This document shows, one piece after another, positions 27,713 to 36,777 of a stretch of 64,000 bases of DNA (its first letter is position 1; each line of letters begins with the position of its first letter). Position numbers and translations under genes: made by a program. The notes under the pieces are model-generated. The model saw only the letters and a list, made by a program, of their open reading frames with translations. It was not told the DNA's origin and did no database searches. The stretch is from Bradyrhizobium macuxiense (GTDB lineage Bacteria > Pseudomonadota > Alphaproteobacteria > Rhizobiales > Xanthobacteraceae), in assembly GCF_007993935.1 (NCBI RefSeq), contig NZ_VITY01000005.1:481308-545307 (forward strand). Direction: 5' to 3'.

Positions 27713-29446
27713 TCAGGCTGCGGAATCTTCCCTGGCCGCGGGCGGATGTTGCGTGGCCACGGTTGCGTGTCGCCGGTCGAGCTCCTCGATCATGCCGCGG
27801 GCGATCTCGCGCTCGCCCATGATCACGATGTCGGCCCCGAGCCCCTTCAGATGATCGACCTCGGCGTCGGAATGCGCGCGCGCGATGATCTGGATATCGG
27901 CGTTGGCGGCGCGGGCCTGCTCGACGATCTGTCCGGCCTCGAACGCTTCGGGAATGGCGATCACCAGCGATCGCGCGCCTGATGGATTGGTCGCGCGCAG
28001 CACGCTGGCGCGCGCGGCATTGCCCATCAGGGCCTCGATGCCGCGCTGCTTGAGCCTGGCGACCATGTCGTCGGATGCCTCGACCGCGAGGAAGGGCGCG
28101 TTGCGCTGATGCAGGGCGTCGCCGACGATGCTGCCGACCCGGCCATAGCCGACCAGGATGGTGTGATCCTGCAGGTCCGTGACCGGGATCGGCTCTGATG
28201 TCGCGGCAGTCGGCGAGGCGGCCTGCGGCTTGTCGAGCCGCGCCGTCAGCCAGTCGACCACCGCGAACACCAGCGGGTTGAGCATGATCGAGAAGATCGC
28301 GCCGGCCAGGATCAGGTCGCGGCCGGCCTTCGGCAGCAGATTGAGGGCTACACCGAGCTCGGCGAGGATGAAGGAGAATTCGCCGATCTGGGCGAGGCTC
28401 GCCGAGATCATCAGCGCGGTCGCCATCGGATGCCGGAACAGCACGACGATCAAGAGCGCGGCGAGCGACTTGCCGACCACGATGACGAACAGTGTCGCAG
28501 CGAACGGCCAAGGCTCGCGCACCACGCTGAGCGGATCGAACAGCATGCCGACGGAGACGAAGAACAGCACCGCGAACGCATCGCGCAGCGGCAACGTCTC
28601 CTGGGCCGCACGCTGGCTGAGCGGCGATTCCCGCAGCATCATTCCGGCGAAGAAGGCGCCGAGCGCCAGCGAGACCCCGAACAGCTTGGTGGCGCCGAAC
28701 GCGATGCAGAGCGCGATCGCAAGCACGGTCAGCCGGAACAGCTCGCGCGAGCCGGTATGCGCGATGTAATGCAGCACCCATGGGATCAGCCGGCGTCCGA
28801 CCATCAGCATCAGCGCGATGAACAATGCGATCTTGATCAGCGTCAGCGCCAGCACGCCGGTGAGCCCGAGGCCGAAGCGCGCGGCGAGCGGATCGGAGAC
28901 GAGCGCTGCGCCGTCGCCGCCCTGGAAGCTCGCCACCGCTGGGAACAGCACCAGCGCCAGCACCATGGCGAGGTCTTCGACGATCAGCCAGCCGACCGCG
29001 ATCTTGCCGCGCTCGGTGTCCATCAGGCGGCGCTCCTGCAGCGCGCGCAACAAGACGACGGTGCTTGCGACTGACAATGCGAGGCCGAACACCAGGCCGG
29101 CGCCGACGGTCCAGCCCATCAGCAATGCGAGGGCGAGACCCATCAGTGTCGCGACTGCGATCTGCGCGACGGCGCCGGGCACCGCGATCTTGCGCACCGA
29201 CAACAGATCGTTCAGCGAGAAATGCAGGCCGACGCCGAACATCAGCAGGATGATACCGAGCTCGGCGAGTTCGGTGGCGAGCGCCTGATCGGCGACGAAG
29301 CCGGGCGTGAACGGACCGACGGCGACGCCCGCGAGCAGATAGCCCACCAGTGGTGGAATCCGAAAGCGCTGGGCGATGGTTCCGAAGACGAAGGCGAGGC
29401 CGAGGCCCGCGACGACGGTCGCGATCAGAGGTGTGTCATGCGGCAT
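27713..29446 (-). CDS. KefB/CPA2-type monovalent cation:proton antiporter with TrkA-N domain
   Basis: The 577-residue inner-membrane protein has a Na+/H+ exchanger domain with about 12 TM helices (1-385; segments PPLVGYLLAGVAVGPFTPG and LALGAFFAGMMLRESPLS) and a cytoplasmic RCK/TrkA-N domain (about 410-530) with the nucleotide motif ILVGYGRVGSIVG. Such proteins exchange K+ or Na+ for H+ and are gated by NAD(H) or glutathione adducts. The ATG at 29446 has AAGG upstream and begins exactly at the family N-terminus; the frame stays open far upstream but that part is antisense to other genes. Confidence 0.9.
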   Translation of the reverse strand: MPHDTPLIATVVAGLGLAFVFGTIAQRFRIPPLVGYLLAGVAVGPFTPGFVADQALATELAELGIILLMFGVGLHFSLNDLLSVRKIAVPGAVAQIAVATLMGLALALLMGWTVGAGLVFGLALSVASTVVLLRALQERRLMDTERGKIAVGWLIVEDLAMVLALVLFPAVASFQGGDGAALVSDPLAARFGLGLTGVLALTLIKIALFIALMLMVGRRLIPWVLHYIAHTGSRELFRLTVLAIALCIAFGATKLFGVSLALGAFFAGMMLRESPLSQRAAQETLPLRDAFAVLFFVSVGMLFDPLSVVREPWPFAATLFVIVVGKSLAALLIVVLFRHPMATALMISASLAQIGEFSFILAELGVALNLLPKAGRDLILAGAIFSIMLNPLVFAVVDWLTARLDKPQAASPTAATSEPIPVTDLQDHTILVGYGRVGSIVGDALHQRNAPFLAVEASDDMVARLKQRGIEALMGNAARASVLRATNPSGARSLVIAIPEAFEAGQIVEQARAANADIQIIARAHSDAEVDHLKGLGADIVIMGEREIARGMIEELDRRHATVATQHPPAAREDSAA

Positions 29447-29537
29447 TTCGCCTTGTCGCACAGCATCCTTGGCGGTGCACCGCGACCATTTGAGGCGCGG
29501 CATCGCACCACGGAACTGTGATCTATTGCTCATGGCG

Positions 29538-29553
29538 TGAGCATATGATCTCA
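29538..29553. promoter_or_regulatory. Candidate SorC-family operator upstream of the HAD-regulator pair
   Basis: TGAGCATATGATCTCA contains the CATATG core and TGA...TCA ends also seen in two sites before the transporter operon (31567 and 31586). It lies 8 nt upstream of the HAD gene ATG, so binding would autoregulate the regulator. Confidence 0.55.
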
Positions 29554-29560
29554 TGCCGGG

Positions 29561-30226
29561 ATGGATCCGCGGCTTCCCGAGACCGATCTGGTCATCTTCG
29601 ACTGCGACGGCGTGCTCGTCGACAGCGAGGAATTGAGCTGCCGCTGTCTCGCCGAGGCGATGGTTCAGATCGGCATCGAGATGAGCACTGAGCAGGTGCT
29701 CGAACTTTTCCTCGGCCGCAGCACCGCGGCCCTGGTCGACTATTGCCGGGACGTGGGAAAGCCGCTGCCGGCGACTTTCCTGCCCGGCCTGGCGGTGCAG
29801 GTCCGCGAGACATTCCGGTCTCAACTCAAACCGATCGCCGGCATCGCGGCAGTGCTCGCGGAATTGCGCCTGCCGTATTGTGTCGCCTCGTCGAGCGATC
29901 TCGAGCGGGTGAAATTCTCGCTGGAGCTGACCGGTCTTGCCGCCTCCTTCGGACAGCGGCTCTACACCTCGCAGATGGTCAAGCACGGCAAGCCGGCGCC
30001 CGATCTGTTCCTGCACGCGGCCAGCGCGATGGCGGCCGAGCCGCACCGCACGCTTGTGGTCGAGGACAGTGTCAGCGGCGTAACCGCCGCGAAGGCCGCG
30101 GGCATGAAAGTGTGGGGATTTGTCGGCGGCGCCCACTATCGGCTGGCGGACGGCAGTGCTCTGCTGCAGCAGGCCGGGGCGGATCGAATCTTCGCCGCGA
30201 TGAATGATTTCTGGAACGAAGGCTGA
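29561..30226 (+). CDS. HAD-family hydrolase (beta-phosphoglucomutase-like phosphatase)
   Basis: The 221-residue cytoplasmic protein has the nucleophile motif FDCDGVLVDSEE (Asp14, Asp16), a helical cap (about 20-85), motif II VASSSD (serine) and motif III/IV KPAPDLFLHAA and VVEDSVSG. This is the subfamily that dephosphorylates sugar phosphates or isomerises beta-phosphoglucose. It is 9 nt upstream of the SorC regulator gene, the same arrangement as in sorbitol/mannitol loci. It probably removes phosphate from a sugar-phosphate by-product of the operon. Confidence 0.87.
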   Translation: MDPRLPETDLVIFDCDGVLVDSEELSCRCLAEAMVQIGIEMSTEQVLELFLGRSTAALVDYCRDVGKPLPATFLPGLAVQVRETFRSQLKPIAGIAAVLAELRLPYCVASSSDLERVKFSLELTGLAASFGQRLYTSQMVKHGKPAPDLFLHAASAMAAEPHRTLVVEDSVSGVTAAKAAGMKVWGFVGGAHYRLADGSALLQQAGADRIFAAMNDFWNEG

Positions 30227-30235
30227 CACAGGACG

Positions 30236-31189
30236 ATGGCTGCGCCCGACAATGAAAGGTCCCGACTCGACGACGCGGCGCGCGCCGGCTGGCTGTATTT
30301 CATCGCCGGCCACACCCAGGATGAGATTGCGAAAATGCTGCAGGTGTCGCGCGCCTCGGCGCAGCGCCTGGTGTCGCTGTGCCTGGCCGAGCGTCTGATC
30401 ACCTTCCGCCTCGAGCACCCCATTGCGGCCTGCATGGAGCTGGCCTCGCGGCTGAAGGCGCGGTTCGACCTGGTGCATTGCGACGTGGTGCCGTCGGATC
30501 CGGCGGCGCCGCTGTCGAATGCGGGAATCGCCGAGCGCAGCGCCAATCTGCTGGAAATGACGCTGCGTTCGGAGACGCCGGTCATCGTGGCGCTCGGCAC
30601 CGGTCGTGCCGTGCGCGCCGCGGTCGAGCGGGTCTCGCCGATCGAGCGGCCCGATCACCAGATCGTCTCGCTGGTCGGCAACATCTCCGCCGACGGCTCG
30701 GCGAGCTTCTACGACACGGTGGGACGGCTCGCCGATCGCACCGGTGCGCGGCATTACCCGATGCCGCTGCCGTTCCTGATGTCGAGCGAGGACGAGCGCA
30801 ACCGCATGGTCCGCATCGATCCGATCGCGCGGGTGAGGGCAGTCGCCGCCAAGGCAGACCTGCGGCTGATCGGCATCGGCCAAATGGACCAGAAGGCCCA
30901 GGTCCATGTCGATGGCTTCGTCACCCGCGAGGAGCTGCTGGAGATGATGCGGCTCGGGGCGGTCGGCGAGGTGACCGGCTGGGCCTATGACGCCAAGGGC
31001 CGCCTGATCAAGGGCGGCACCAACAAGCGTCTGACCAGCATTCCGCCGCAGATCCCCGCGGTCTCGACCACGATTGCGGCCGCCGTCGGCGTCGCCAAGG
31101 TGCCGTCGATCAAGGCCGCGCTGGCGGGCCGGGTGATCAACGGCCTGATCACCGATGAGGCGACCGCACGCGCGGTGCTGGATCGCTAA
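30236..31189 (+). CDS. SorC-family sugar-responsive transcriptional regulator
   Basis: The 317-residue protein has an N-terminal helix-turn-helix (about 15-55, HTQDEIAKMLQVSRASAQRLV) and a C-terminal sugar-phosphate-binding domain (about 65-315) with the conserved VALGTGRAVRAAVE, IVSLVGNIS and IGIGQMD motifs. These regulators sense phosphorylated or free sugars or polyols. The gene is followed by an intergenic repeat and then the transporter operon. Palindromic sites before both transcription units suggest it controls both. Confidence 0.9.
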   Translation: MAAPDNERSRLDDAARAGWLYFIAGHTQDEIAKMLQVSRASAQRLVSLCLAERLITFRLEHPIAACMELASRLKARFDLVHCDVVPSDPAAPLSNAGIAERSANLLEMTLRSETPVIVALGTGRAVRAAVERVSPIERPDHQIVSLVGNISADGSASFYDTVGRLADRTGARHYPMPLPFLMSSEDERNRMVRIDPIARVRAVAAKADLRLIGIGQMDQKAQVHVDGFVTREELLEMMRLGAVGEVTGWAYDAKGRLIKGGTNKRLTSIPPQIPAVSTTIAAAVGVAKVPSIKAALAGRVINGLITDEATARAVLDR

Positions 31190-31216
31190 GAGTTAGATAA
31201 TCGAATCGGGCCACGC

Positions 31217-31422
31217 GCTGCGCTTCACCTCGCCCCGCCTGCGGAGAGAGGCATAGGCCGCCTTCGGCGGCCGTTCGTAAGAACGCCGAAGCAGGGCTTC
31301 GGCTATGATGCATCGTTAGATGCGTTCCGGGTGAGGGGGAGTCTCCGCGCATTCCGCTGCCTTCGTCTGCGCGGAGAGAGCCCCTCACCCCAACCCTCTC
31401 CCCGTAAGAACGGGGCGAGGGA
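31217..31422. repeat. Hairpin-rich intergenic repeat, copy 1
   Basis: It shares ordered segments with 58066-58220: CTTCACCT, GCGG-GAGAGG, GGGTGAGGGGGA, GAGCCCCTC and the terminal hairpin CCCTCTCCCCGT/ACGGGGCGAGGG. This copy also contains internal hairpins such as GGCCGCC-TTC-GGCGGCC. Confidence 0.65.
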
Positions 31423-31544
31423 GTGCGGCCGCGTCGCGGTTGCAGTTCAACCTCTCAGCGCTGGCCGCTCTCTTCGCTTCCGCAAAACCTCCCTTCCAAC
31501 GTGCGGTGGAACCCGCAATCGCGCCGGACGGCGCACCCGCGCGC

Positions 31545-31573
31545 TTGACAAAATTTGGCGACAGGATGAACAT
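31545..31573 (+). promoter_or_regulatory. Candidate sigma-70 promoter of the polyol transporter operon
   Basis: TTGACA (31545-31550) is a perfect -35 box. A 17-nt spacer leads to GAACAT, a weak -10 that overlaps the first operator-like palindrome, which fits repression by the SorC regulator. Confidence 0.5.
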
Positions 31574-31580
31574 ACGCTCA
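31567..31580. promoter_or_regulatory. Candidate SorC-family operator, site 1
   Basis: TGAACATACGCTCA is a near-palindrome matching TGANCATATGNTCA at 12 of its 12 defined or paired positions except the central T-to-C change. It overlaps the promoter -10. Confidence 0.55.
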
Positions 31581-31585
31581 ACACG

Positions 31586-31599
31586 TGGGCATATGCTCA
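31586..31599. promoter_or_regulatory. Candidate SorC-family operator, site 2
   Basis: TGGGCATATGCTCA has the exact GCATATGC core. Its start is 19 nt after that of site 1, about two helical turns, so both could be bound on one face. Confidence 0.55.
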
Positions 31600-31620
31600 A
31601 CGTGACATAGGGAGGTCACC

Positions 31621-32934
31621 TTGAAAAACGTCCTTTGCGCCGTTGCGGGCGCGGCTGCTCTTTTGATCTCTGCCCCCTCGATCGCCCAGACCACGCTGAC
31701 GGTGGCGACCGTCAACAACGGCGACATGATCCGCATGCAGGGGCTCACCAGCGAATTCACCGCGAAGAATCCCGACATATCAGTCAAATGGGTGACGCTT
31801 GAGGAGAACGTGCTGCGCCAGCGCGTCACCACCGACATCGCCACCAAGGGCGGCCAGTTCGACGTGCTCACCATCGGCACCTATGAGGTGCCGATCTGGG
31901 CCAAGAAAAGCTGGCTGGTGCCGCTCGACAAGCTCGGCGCCGATTACGACGTCAATGACCTGCTGCCGAAGATCCGGGATGCGGTCTCGGTCGACGGCAA
32001 GCTCTACGCCGCGCCGTTCTACGGCGAGAGCTCGATGGTGATGTATCGCACCGATCTGTTCGACAAGGCCGGCCTGAAGATGCCGGACAGCCCGACCTGG
32101 GACTTCGTGGTCGACGCGGCCAAGAAGCTGACCGACAAGTCGGCCGGCGTTTACGGCATCTGCCTGCGCGGCAAGGCCGGCTGGGGCGAGAACATGGCGT
32201 TCCTGACCGCGATGTCCAATTCCTTCGGCGCGCGCTGGTTCGACGAGAAGTGGGAGCCGCAGTTCAACTCGCCGGAATGGAAGAAGACGCTGACGACCTA
32301 TGTCGACCTGATGAAGCAGGCCGGCCCTCCCGGCGCCTCCTCGAACGGCTTCAACGAGAACCTCGCTCTGTTCAACGCCGGCAAATGCGCGATGTGGATC
32401 GACGCCACGGTGGCGGCGTCGTTCGTGACCAACCCGGCGCAGTCCACGGTCGCCGGCAAGGTCGGCTTCGCGCTGGCGCCGAACACCGGCCTCGGCAAGA
32501 ACGCCAACTGGCTGTGGGCGTGGTCCCTGGCGATCCCCGCCGGCTCGAAGAAGGTCGACGCGGCCGAGAAGTTCATCGCCTGGGCGACCAGCAAGGATTA
32601 TTCCAAGCTCGTCGCGTCCAAGGAAGGCTGGTCCAACGTGCCGCCGGGAACACGGACCTCGCTGTACCAGAATCCCGAGTATCTGAAGGCGGCGCCGTTC
32701 GCCAAGATGACCCTGGCCTCGATCGATGCGGCTGATCCGAGCCACCCGACCGTGAAGCCAGTGCCGTATGTCGGCGTGCAATACGCGGCGATCCCTGAGT
32801 TCCAGGGCATCGGCACCGCGGTGGGCCAGCAGTTCTCGGCCGCGCTGTCCGGCTCGACCACGGTCGATGCTGCACTCTCGGCTGCGCAGTCCGCGACCGA
32901 GCGCGAGATGAAGCGCGCGGGCTACATTAAATAA
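31621..32934 (+). CDS. Sugar/polyol ABC transporter substrate-binding protein (SmoE-like)
   Basis: The 437-residue periplasmic protein has a signal peptide (MKNVLCAVAGAAALLISAPSIA) and an extracellular solute-binding family 1 fold: TLTVATVNNGDMIRMQ, DVLTIGTYEVPIWAKK, PFYGESSMVMYRTDL and GKCAMWIDATVAA. These match the sorbitol/mannitol-binding group. The start is a TTG with a strong GGGAGG 6 nt upstream. It is the first gene of the transporter operon controlled by the palindromes just upstream. Confidence 0.9.
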   Translation: MKNVLCAVAGAAALLISAPSIAQTTLTVATVNNGDMIRMQGLTSEFTAKNPDISVKWVTLEENVLRQRVTTDIATKGGQFDVLTIGTYEVPIWAKKSWLVPLDKLGADYDVNDLLPKIRDAVSVDGKLYAAPFYGESSMVMYRTDLFDKAGLKMPDSPTWDFVVDAAKKLTDKSAGVYGICLRGKAGWGENMAFLTAMSNSFGARWFDEKWEPQFNSPEWKKTLTTYVDLMKQAGPPGASSNGFNENLALFNAGKCAMWIDATVAASFVTNPAQSTVAGKVGFALAPNTGLGKNANWLWAWSLAIPAGSKKVDAAEKFIAWATSKDYSKLVASKEGWSNVPPGTRTSLYQNPEYLKAAPFAKMTLASIDAADPSHPTVKPVPYVGVQYAAIPEFQGIGTAVGQQFSAALSGSTTVDAALSAAQSATEREMKRAGYIK

Positions 32935-32950
32935 TCCACGCGATCCGATC

Positions 32951-33043
32951 GCCAGGGCGTGTCAAGCGCCCTGGCCGCCGACCAGCTTAGACCTCCCGAG
33001 CTGGATCACTCGCGACCATCCTGTCCCGCAGCGGGATGGTCGC
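32951..33043 (+). other. Two strong stem-loops between binding protein and permease genes
   Basis: GCCAGGGCG/CGCCCTGGC (32951-32975, 9-bp stem) is followed by GCGACCATCC/GGATGGTCGC (33012-33043, 10-bp stem) and then TCCTTTCC. They could attenuate transcription or protect the upstream mRNA, so that more binding protein than permease is made. Confidence 0.6.
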
Positions 33044-33069
33044 TCCTTTCCTTGAAGAAGGAGGCGGGG

Positions 33070-33942
33070 ATGGCGACCCAGCAGACCCAACTGCTTGCAC
33101 GCACACTGCTCACGCCGGCGGTGGCGCTGCTGTTCATCTGGATGATCGTGCCGCTGGCGCTCACGCTCTACTTCGCGACCCTGCACTACAACCTGCTCGA
33201 TCCCGGCTCCGAATCCTTCGTCGGCCTGGAAAACTTCCGCTACTTCCTCACCGACCCGGCCTTCCTCGCCTCGCTGCAGAACACGCTGGTGCTGGTCGGC
33301 TCGGTGCTCGCGATCACGATCATCCTCGGCGTGCCGCTGGCGCTGCTGCTCGACCAGCAGGTGGTCGGGCTCTCGATCGTCCGGCTGATGGTGATCGCGC
33401 CGTTCTTCGTGATGCCGACGGTGAGCGCGCTGGTCTGGAAAAACCTGTTGATGCATCCGGTGTCGGGCCTGTTCGCCTGGATCGCGCATCTGTTCGGGCT
33501 GCCGGCGATCGATTGGTTCAACGACGCGCCGCTGTTCGCGGTGATCCTGATCATCTCCTGGCAATGGCTGCCGTTCGCGACCCTGATCCTGTTGACCGCG
33601 CTGCAATCGCTCGACGAGGAGCAGAAGGAGGCGGCCGAGATGGACGGCGCGAGCGCGATCTCGACCTTCATCTACATCACGCTGCCGCACCTGGCGCGCC
33701 CGATCACGGTGGTGATCCTGATCGAGACCATCTTCCTGCTCACGGTGTTCGCGGAGATCTTCGTCACCACGGGCGGCGGCCCCGGCCTGCAGACCACCAA
33801 CATCGCCTTCCTGATCTATTCGCAGGCGCTGATCCAGTACGACGTCGGCAGCGCCTCGGCGGGCGGCTTGGTTGCGGTGGTGCTCGCCAACATCGTCGCG
33901 TTCTTCCTCGTTCGTATCGTCGGCCGGAATCTGGAGGCGTAA
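33070..33942 (+). CDS. Sugar/polyol ABC transporter permease 1 (SmoF-like)
   Basis: The 290-residue protein has six predicted TM helices and the EAA loop QKEAAEMDGASAISTFIYITLPHL cut here to its core EAAEMDGA. It belongs to the MalF-like binding-protein-dependent permeases. The ATG at 33070 has AAGGAGG 6 nt upstream. It is followed after 4 nt by the second permease gene, which is interrupted. Confidence 0.9.
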   Translation: MATQQTQLLARTLLTPAVALLFIWMIVPLALTLYFATLHYNLLDPGSESFVGLENFRYFLTDPAFLASLQNTLVLVGSVLAITIILGVPLALLLDQQVVGLSIVRLMVIAPFFVMPTVSALVWKNLLMHPVSGLFAWIAHLFGLPAIDWFNDAPLFAVILIISWQWLPFATLILLTALQSLDEEQKEAAEMDGASAISTFIYITLPHLARPITVVILIETIFLLTVFAEIFVTTGGGPGLQTTNIAFLIYSQALIQYDVGSASAGGLVAVVLANIVAFFLVRIVGRNLEA

Positions 33943-33946
33943 CGTC

Positions 33947-34777
33947 ATGGCGCGGATGGTCACGACACGGCGCAAGGTGATCTCGACGGCAGCCGCCTGG
34001 CTGGTCGGCTTCCTGATCTTCTTCCCGATCCTCTGGATGGTGCTGGCGAGCTTCAAGACCGAACTTGAGGCCTTCGCGATTCCGCCATCGTTCCTGTTCT
34101 TCCACTGGACCACGGAGAACTACGTCACGGTGCAGGAGCGCAGCGATTATTTCCACCATGCGCTCAACTAGATCATCATCGCCGGCGGCTCGACCTTGAT
34201 CGCGATGCTGATCGCGATCCCGGCGGCGTGGTCGATGGCGTTCTCGCCGACCAAGCGCACCAAGGACGTGCTGCTCTGGATGCTCTCGACCAAGATGATG
34301 CCGCCGGTCGGCGTGCTGGTGCCGATCTACCTGATCTTCCGGACGGTCGGCCTGCTCGACACCAGAAGTGGCCTGATCTTCATCCTGTGCCTCGGCAATC
34401 TGCCGATCGTGATCTGGATGCTGTTCACCTATTTCAAGGAGATCCCGAAGGACATCCTCGAGGCGGCGCGAATGGACGGCGCCACGATCGGGCGCGAGCT
34501 GATCTACGTGCTGACGCCGATGGCGGTGCCGGGGCTTGCCTCGACCTTGCTGCTCAATTTGATCCTGGCGTGGAACGAGGCGTTCTGGACCCTCAATCTG
34601 TCGACGCTCGAGGCCGCGCCGCTCACCGTGTTCATCGCATCCTATTCAAGCCCGGAAGGCTTGTTCTGGGCGAAATTGTCGGCGGCGTCGACGCTCGCGA
34701 TCGCGCCCATTCTCGTGCTCGGCTGGTTCAGTCAGCGGCAGCTCGTCCGCGGCCTGACCTTCGGCGCGGTCAAGTAG
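33947..34777 (+). pseudogene. Sugar/polyol ABC transporter permease 2 (SmoG-like), interrupted by in-frame TAG
   Basis: The frame starts at ATG 33947 (GGAGG upstream) and reads 74 codons ending FHHALN, then TAG at 34169-34171, then continues in the same frame for 202 codons (IIIAGGSTLIAMLIAIPAAW ...) to a TAA-type end at 34777. Both halves are typical MalG-like permease, including the EAA loop EAARMDGATIGREL. Relatives have Ser at this position, so one C-to-A change from TCG would explain it. There is no frameshift or deletion. It may be a real nonsense mutation, a sequencing error or a read-through codon. A downstream restart would lose TM1. Confidence 0.85.
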
Positions 34778-34792
34778 CAGAAAGGCTTTTCC

Positions 34793-35800
<1,008 letters not shown>

Positions 35801-35847
35801 AGCGTGGAGGGTCTCCGCCGTCGATCTCGCTCTGGCCGGGGCGGCAC

Positions 35848-35864
35848 GCCCGCGACACGCGGGC
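35848..35864 (+). other. Intercistronic stem-loop before the SDR gene
   Basis: GCCCGCG-ACA-CGCGGGC is a perfect 7-bp stem with a 3-nt loop, 22 nt upstream of the SDR ATG. No U-tract; it may mark an RNA processing or pausing site. Confidence 0.4.
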
Positions 35865-35885
35865 TCTAGGCAAAGGAAGAAGAAA

Positions 35886-36659
35886 ATGTATCTCGAGAAA
35901 TTCAAGCTCGGCGGCAAGACCGCCATCATCACTGGTGCGGGGCAGGGCATCGGGCTCGCCTGTGCCGAGGCGCTGGCCGAAGCCGGCGCCAAGGTCATCA
36001 TCGGCGACCGCGACGCCAAGGTCGCCAATGACGCGCAGGCCACGCTGAAGGCCAAGGGTTTTGACACCGATATCGCGCTGATGGACGTGACCGATTCCGG
36101 CCGTGTCTCGGCGGTCGCCGACGAGCTGGTGCGCAAGTACGGCAAGGTCGACATCCTCGTCAACAATGCCGGCATCGCGCGCAGCGAGACGCCGGCCGAG
36201 ACCGTGACCGACGAGCACTGGCTCAACGTCATCGACGTCAATCTGAACGGCACCTTCTGGTGCTGCCGCGCCTTCGGCAATCACATGCTGAAGGCGAAGT
36301 CCGGCACCATCGTCAATGTCGGCTCGATGTCCGGCTTCATCGTCAACAAGCCGCAGGAACAATGCTTCTACAACGCCTCCAAGGCCGCGGTGCATCATTT
36401 GACCAAATCGCTCGCGGCCGAATGGGGCGCGCGCGGGGTCCGTGTCAACGCCGTGGCGCCGACCTATATCGAGACCCCGCTGAACGCCTTCGTGAAGAAC
36501 AGTCCCAAAATGTACGATGCCTGGATCGGTGGAACCCCGATGGCGCGGATGGGGCAGGTCGACGAGATCGCCTCGGTGGTCCTGTTCCTTGCCTCCGAGG
36601 CGGCAAGCCTGATGACCGGAAGCATCGTTCTGGTCGATGGTGGTTACACTTGCTGGTAG
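35886..36659 (+). CDS. SDR-family polyol dehydrogenase
   Basis: The 257-residue classical SDR has the NAD-binding TGAGQGIG motif (about 17-24), an Asp after beta2 (GDRDAK) favouring NAD+, NNAG, and an intact catalytic Ser-Tyr-Lys (VGSMSG, FYNASKAA). The C-terminal GGYTCW ending resembles galactitol, sorbitol and arabinitol dehydrogenases. In this operon it probably oxidises an imported polyol to a ketose. If so, the downstream pentulose kinase points to a pentitol giving D-ribulose or a similar ketopentose. Confidence 0.87.
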   Translation: MYLEKFKLGGKTAIITGAGQGIGLACAEALAEAGAKVIIGDRDAKVANDAQATLKAKGFDTDIALMDVTDSGRVSAVADELVRKYGKVDILVNNAGIARSETPAETVTDEHWLNVIDVNLNGTFWCCRAFGNHMLKAKSGTIVNVGSMSGFIVNKPQEQCFYNASKAAVHHLTKSLAAEWGARGVRVNAVAPTYIETPLNAFVKNSPKMYDAWIGGTPMARMGQVDEIASVVLFLASEAASLMTGSIVLVDGGYTCW

Positions 36660-36670
36660 GCTCGCGTCGA

Positions 36671-36713
36671 AGCATGATCCGGATGAATGGGGACCGGTTT
36701 TCCGGACGATGCT
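36671..36713. repeat. GCATGATC palindromic repeat, copy 3 (diverged)
   Basis: AGCATGATCCGG at the left and CCGGACGATGCT at the right enclose ACCGGTT. It lies between the SDR and the FGGY kinase genes and belongs to the family at 27028 and 27345. Confidence 0.65.
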
Positions 36714-36777
36714 GACACCAGAAGTGCGAGCGCGATGACGTTTCGAAGACACGTCGTCGCGCTCTGACGGAGCGAAA

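Larger units (their letters stand above)
31190..31620. other. Intergenic region before the polyol transporter operon
   Basis: It contains a long intergenic repeat (31217-31422), then a promoter and two operator-like palindromes just before the binding-protein gene. No gene is supported. Confidence 0.5.

Noticed and set aside
29447..30907. N-terminal extension of the KefB-like gene by about 480 codons
   Set aside because: The extension is antisense to the HAD and SorC genes, and the family N-terminus begins exactly at the ATG at 29446.
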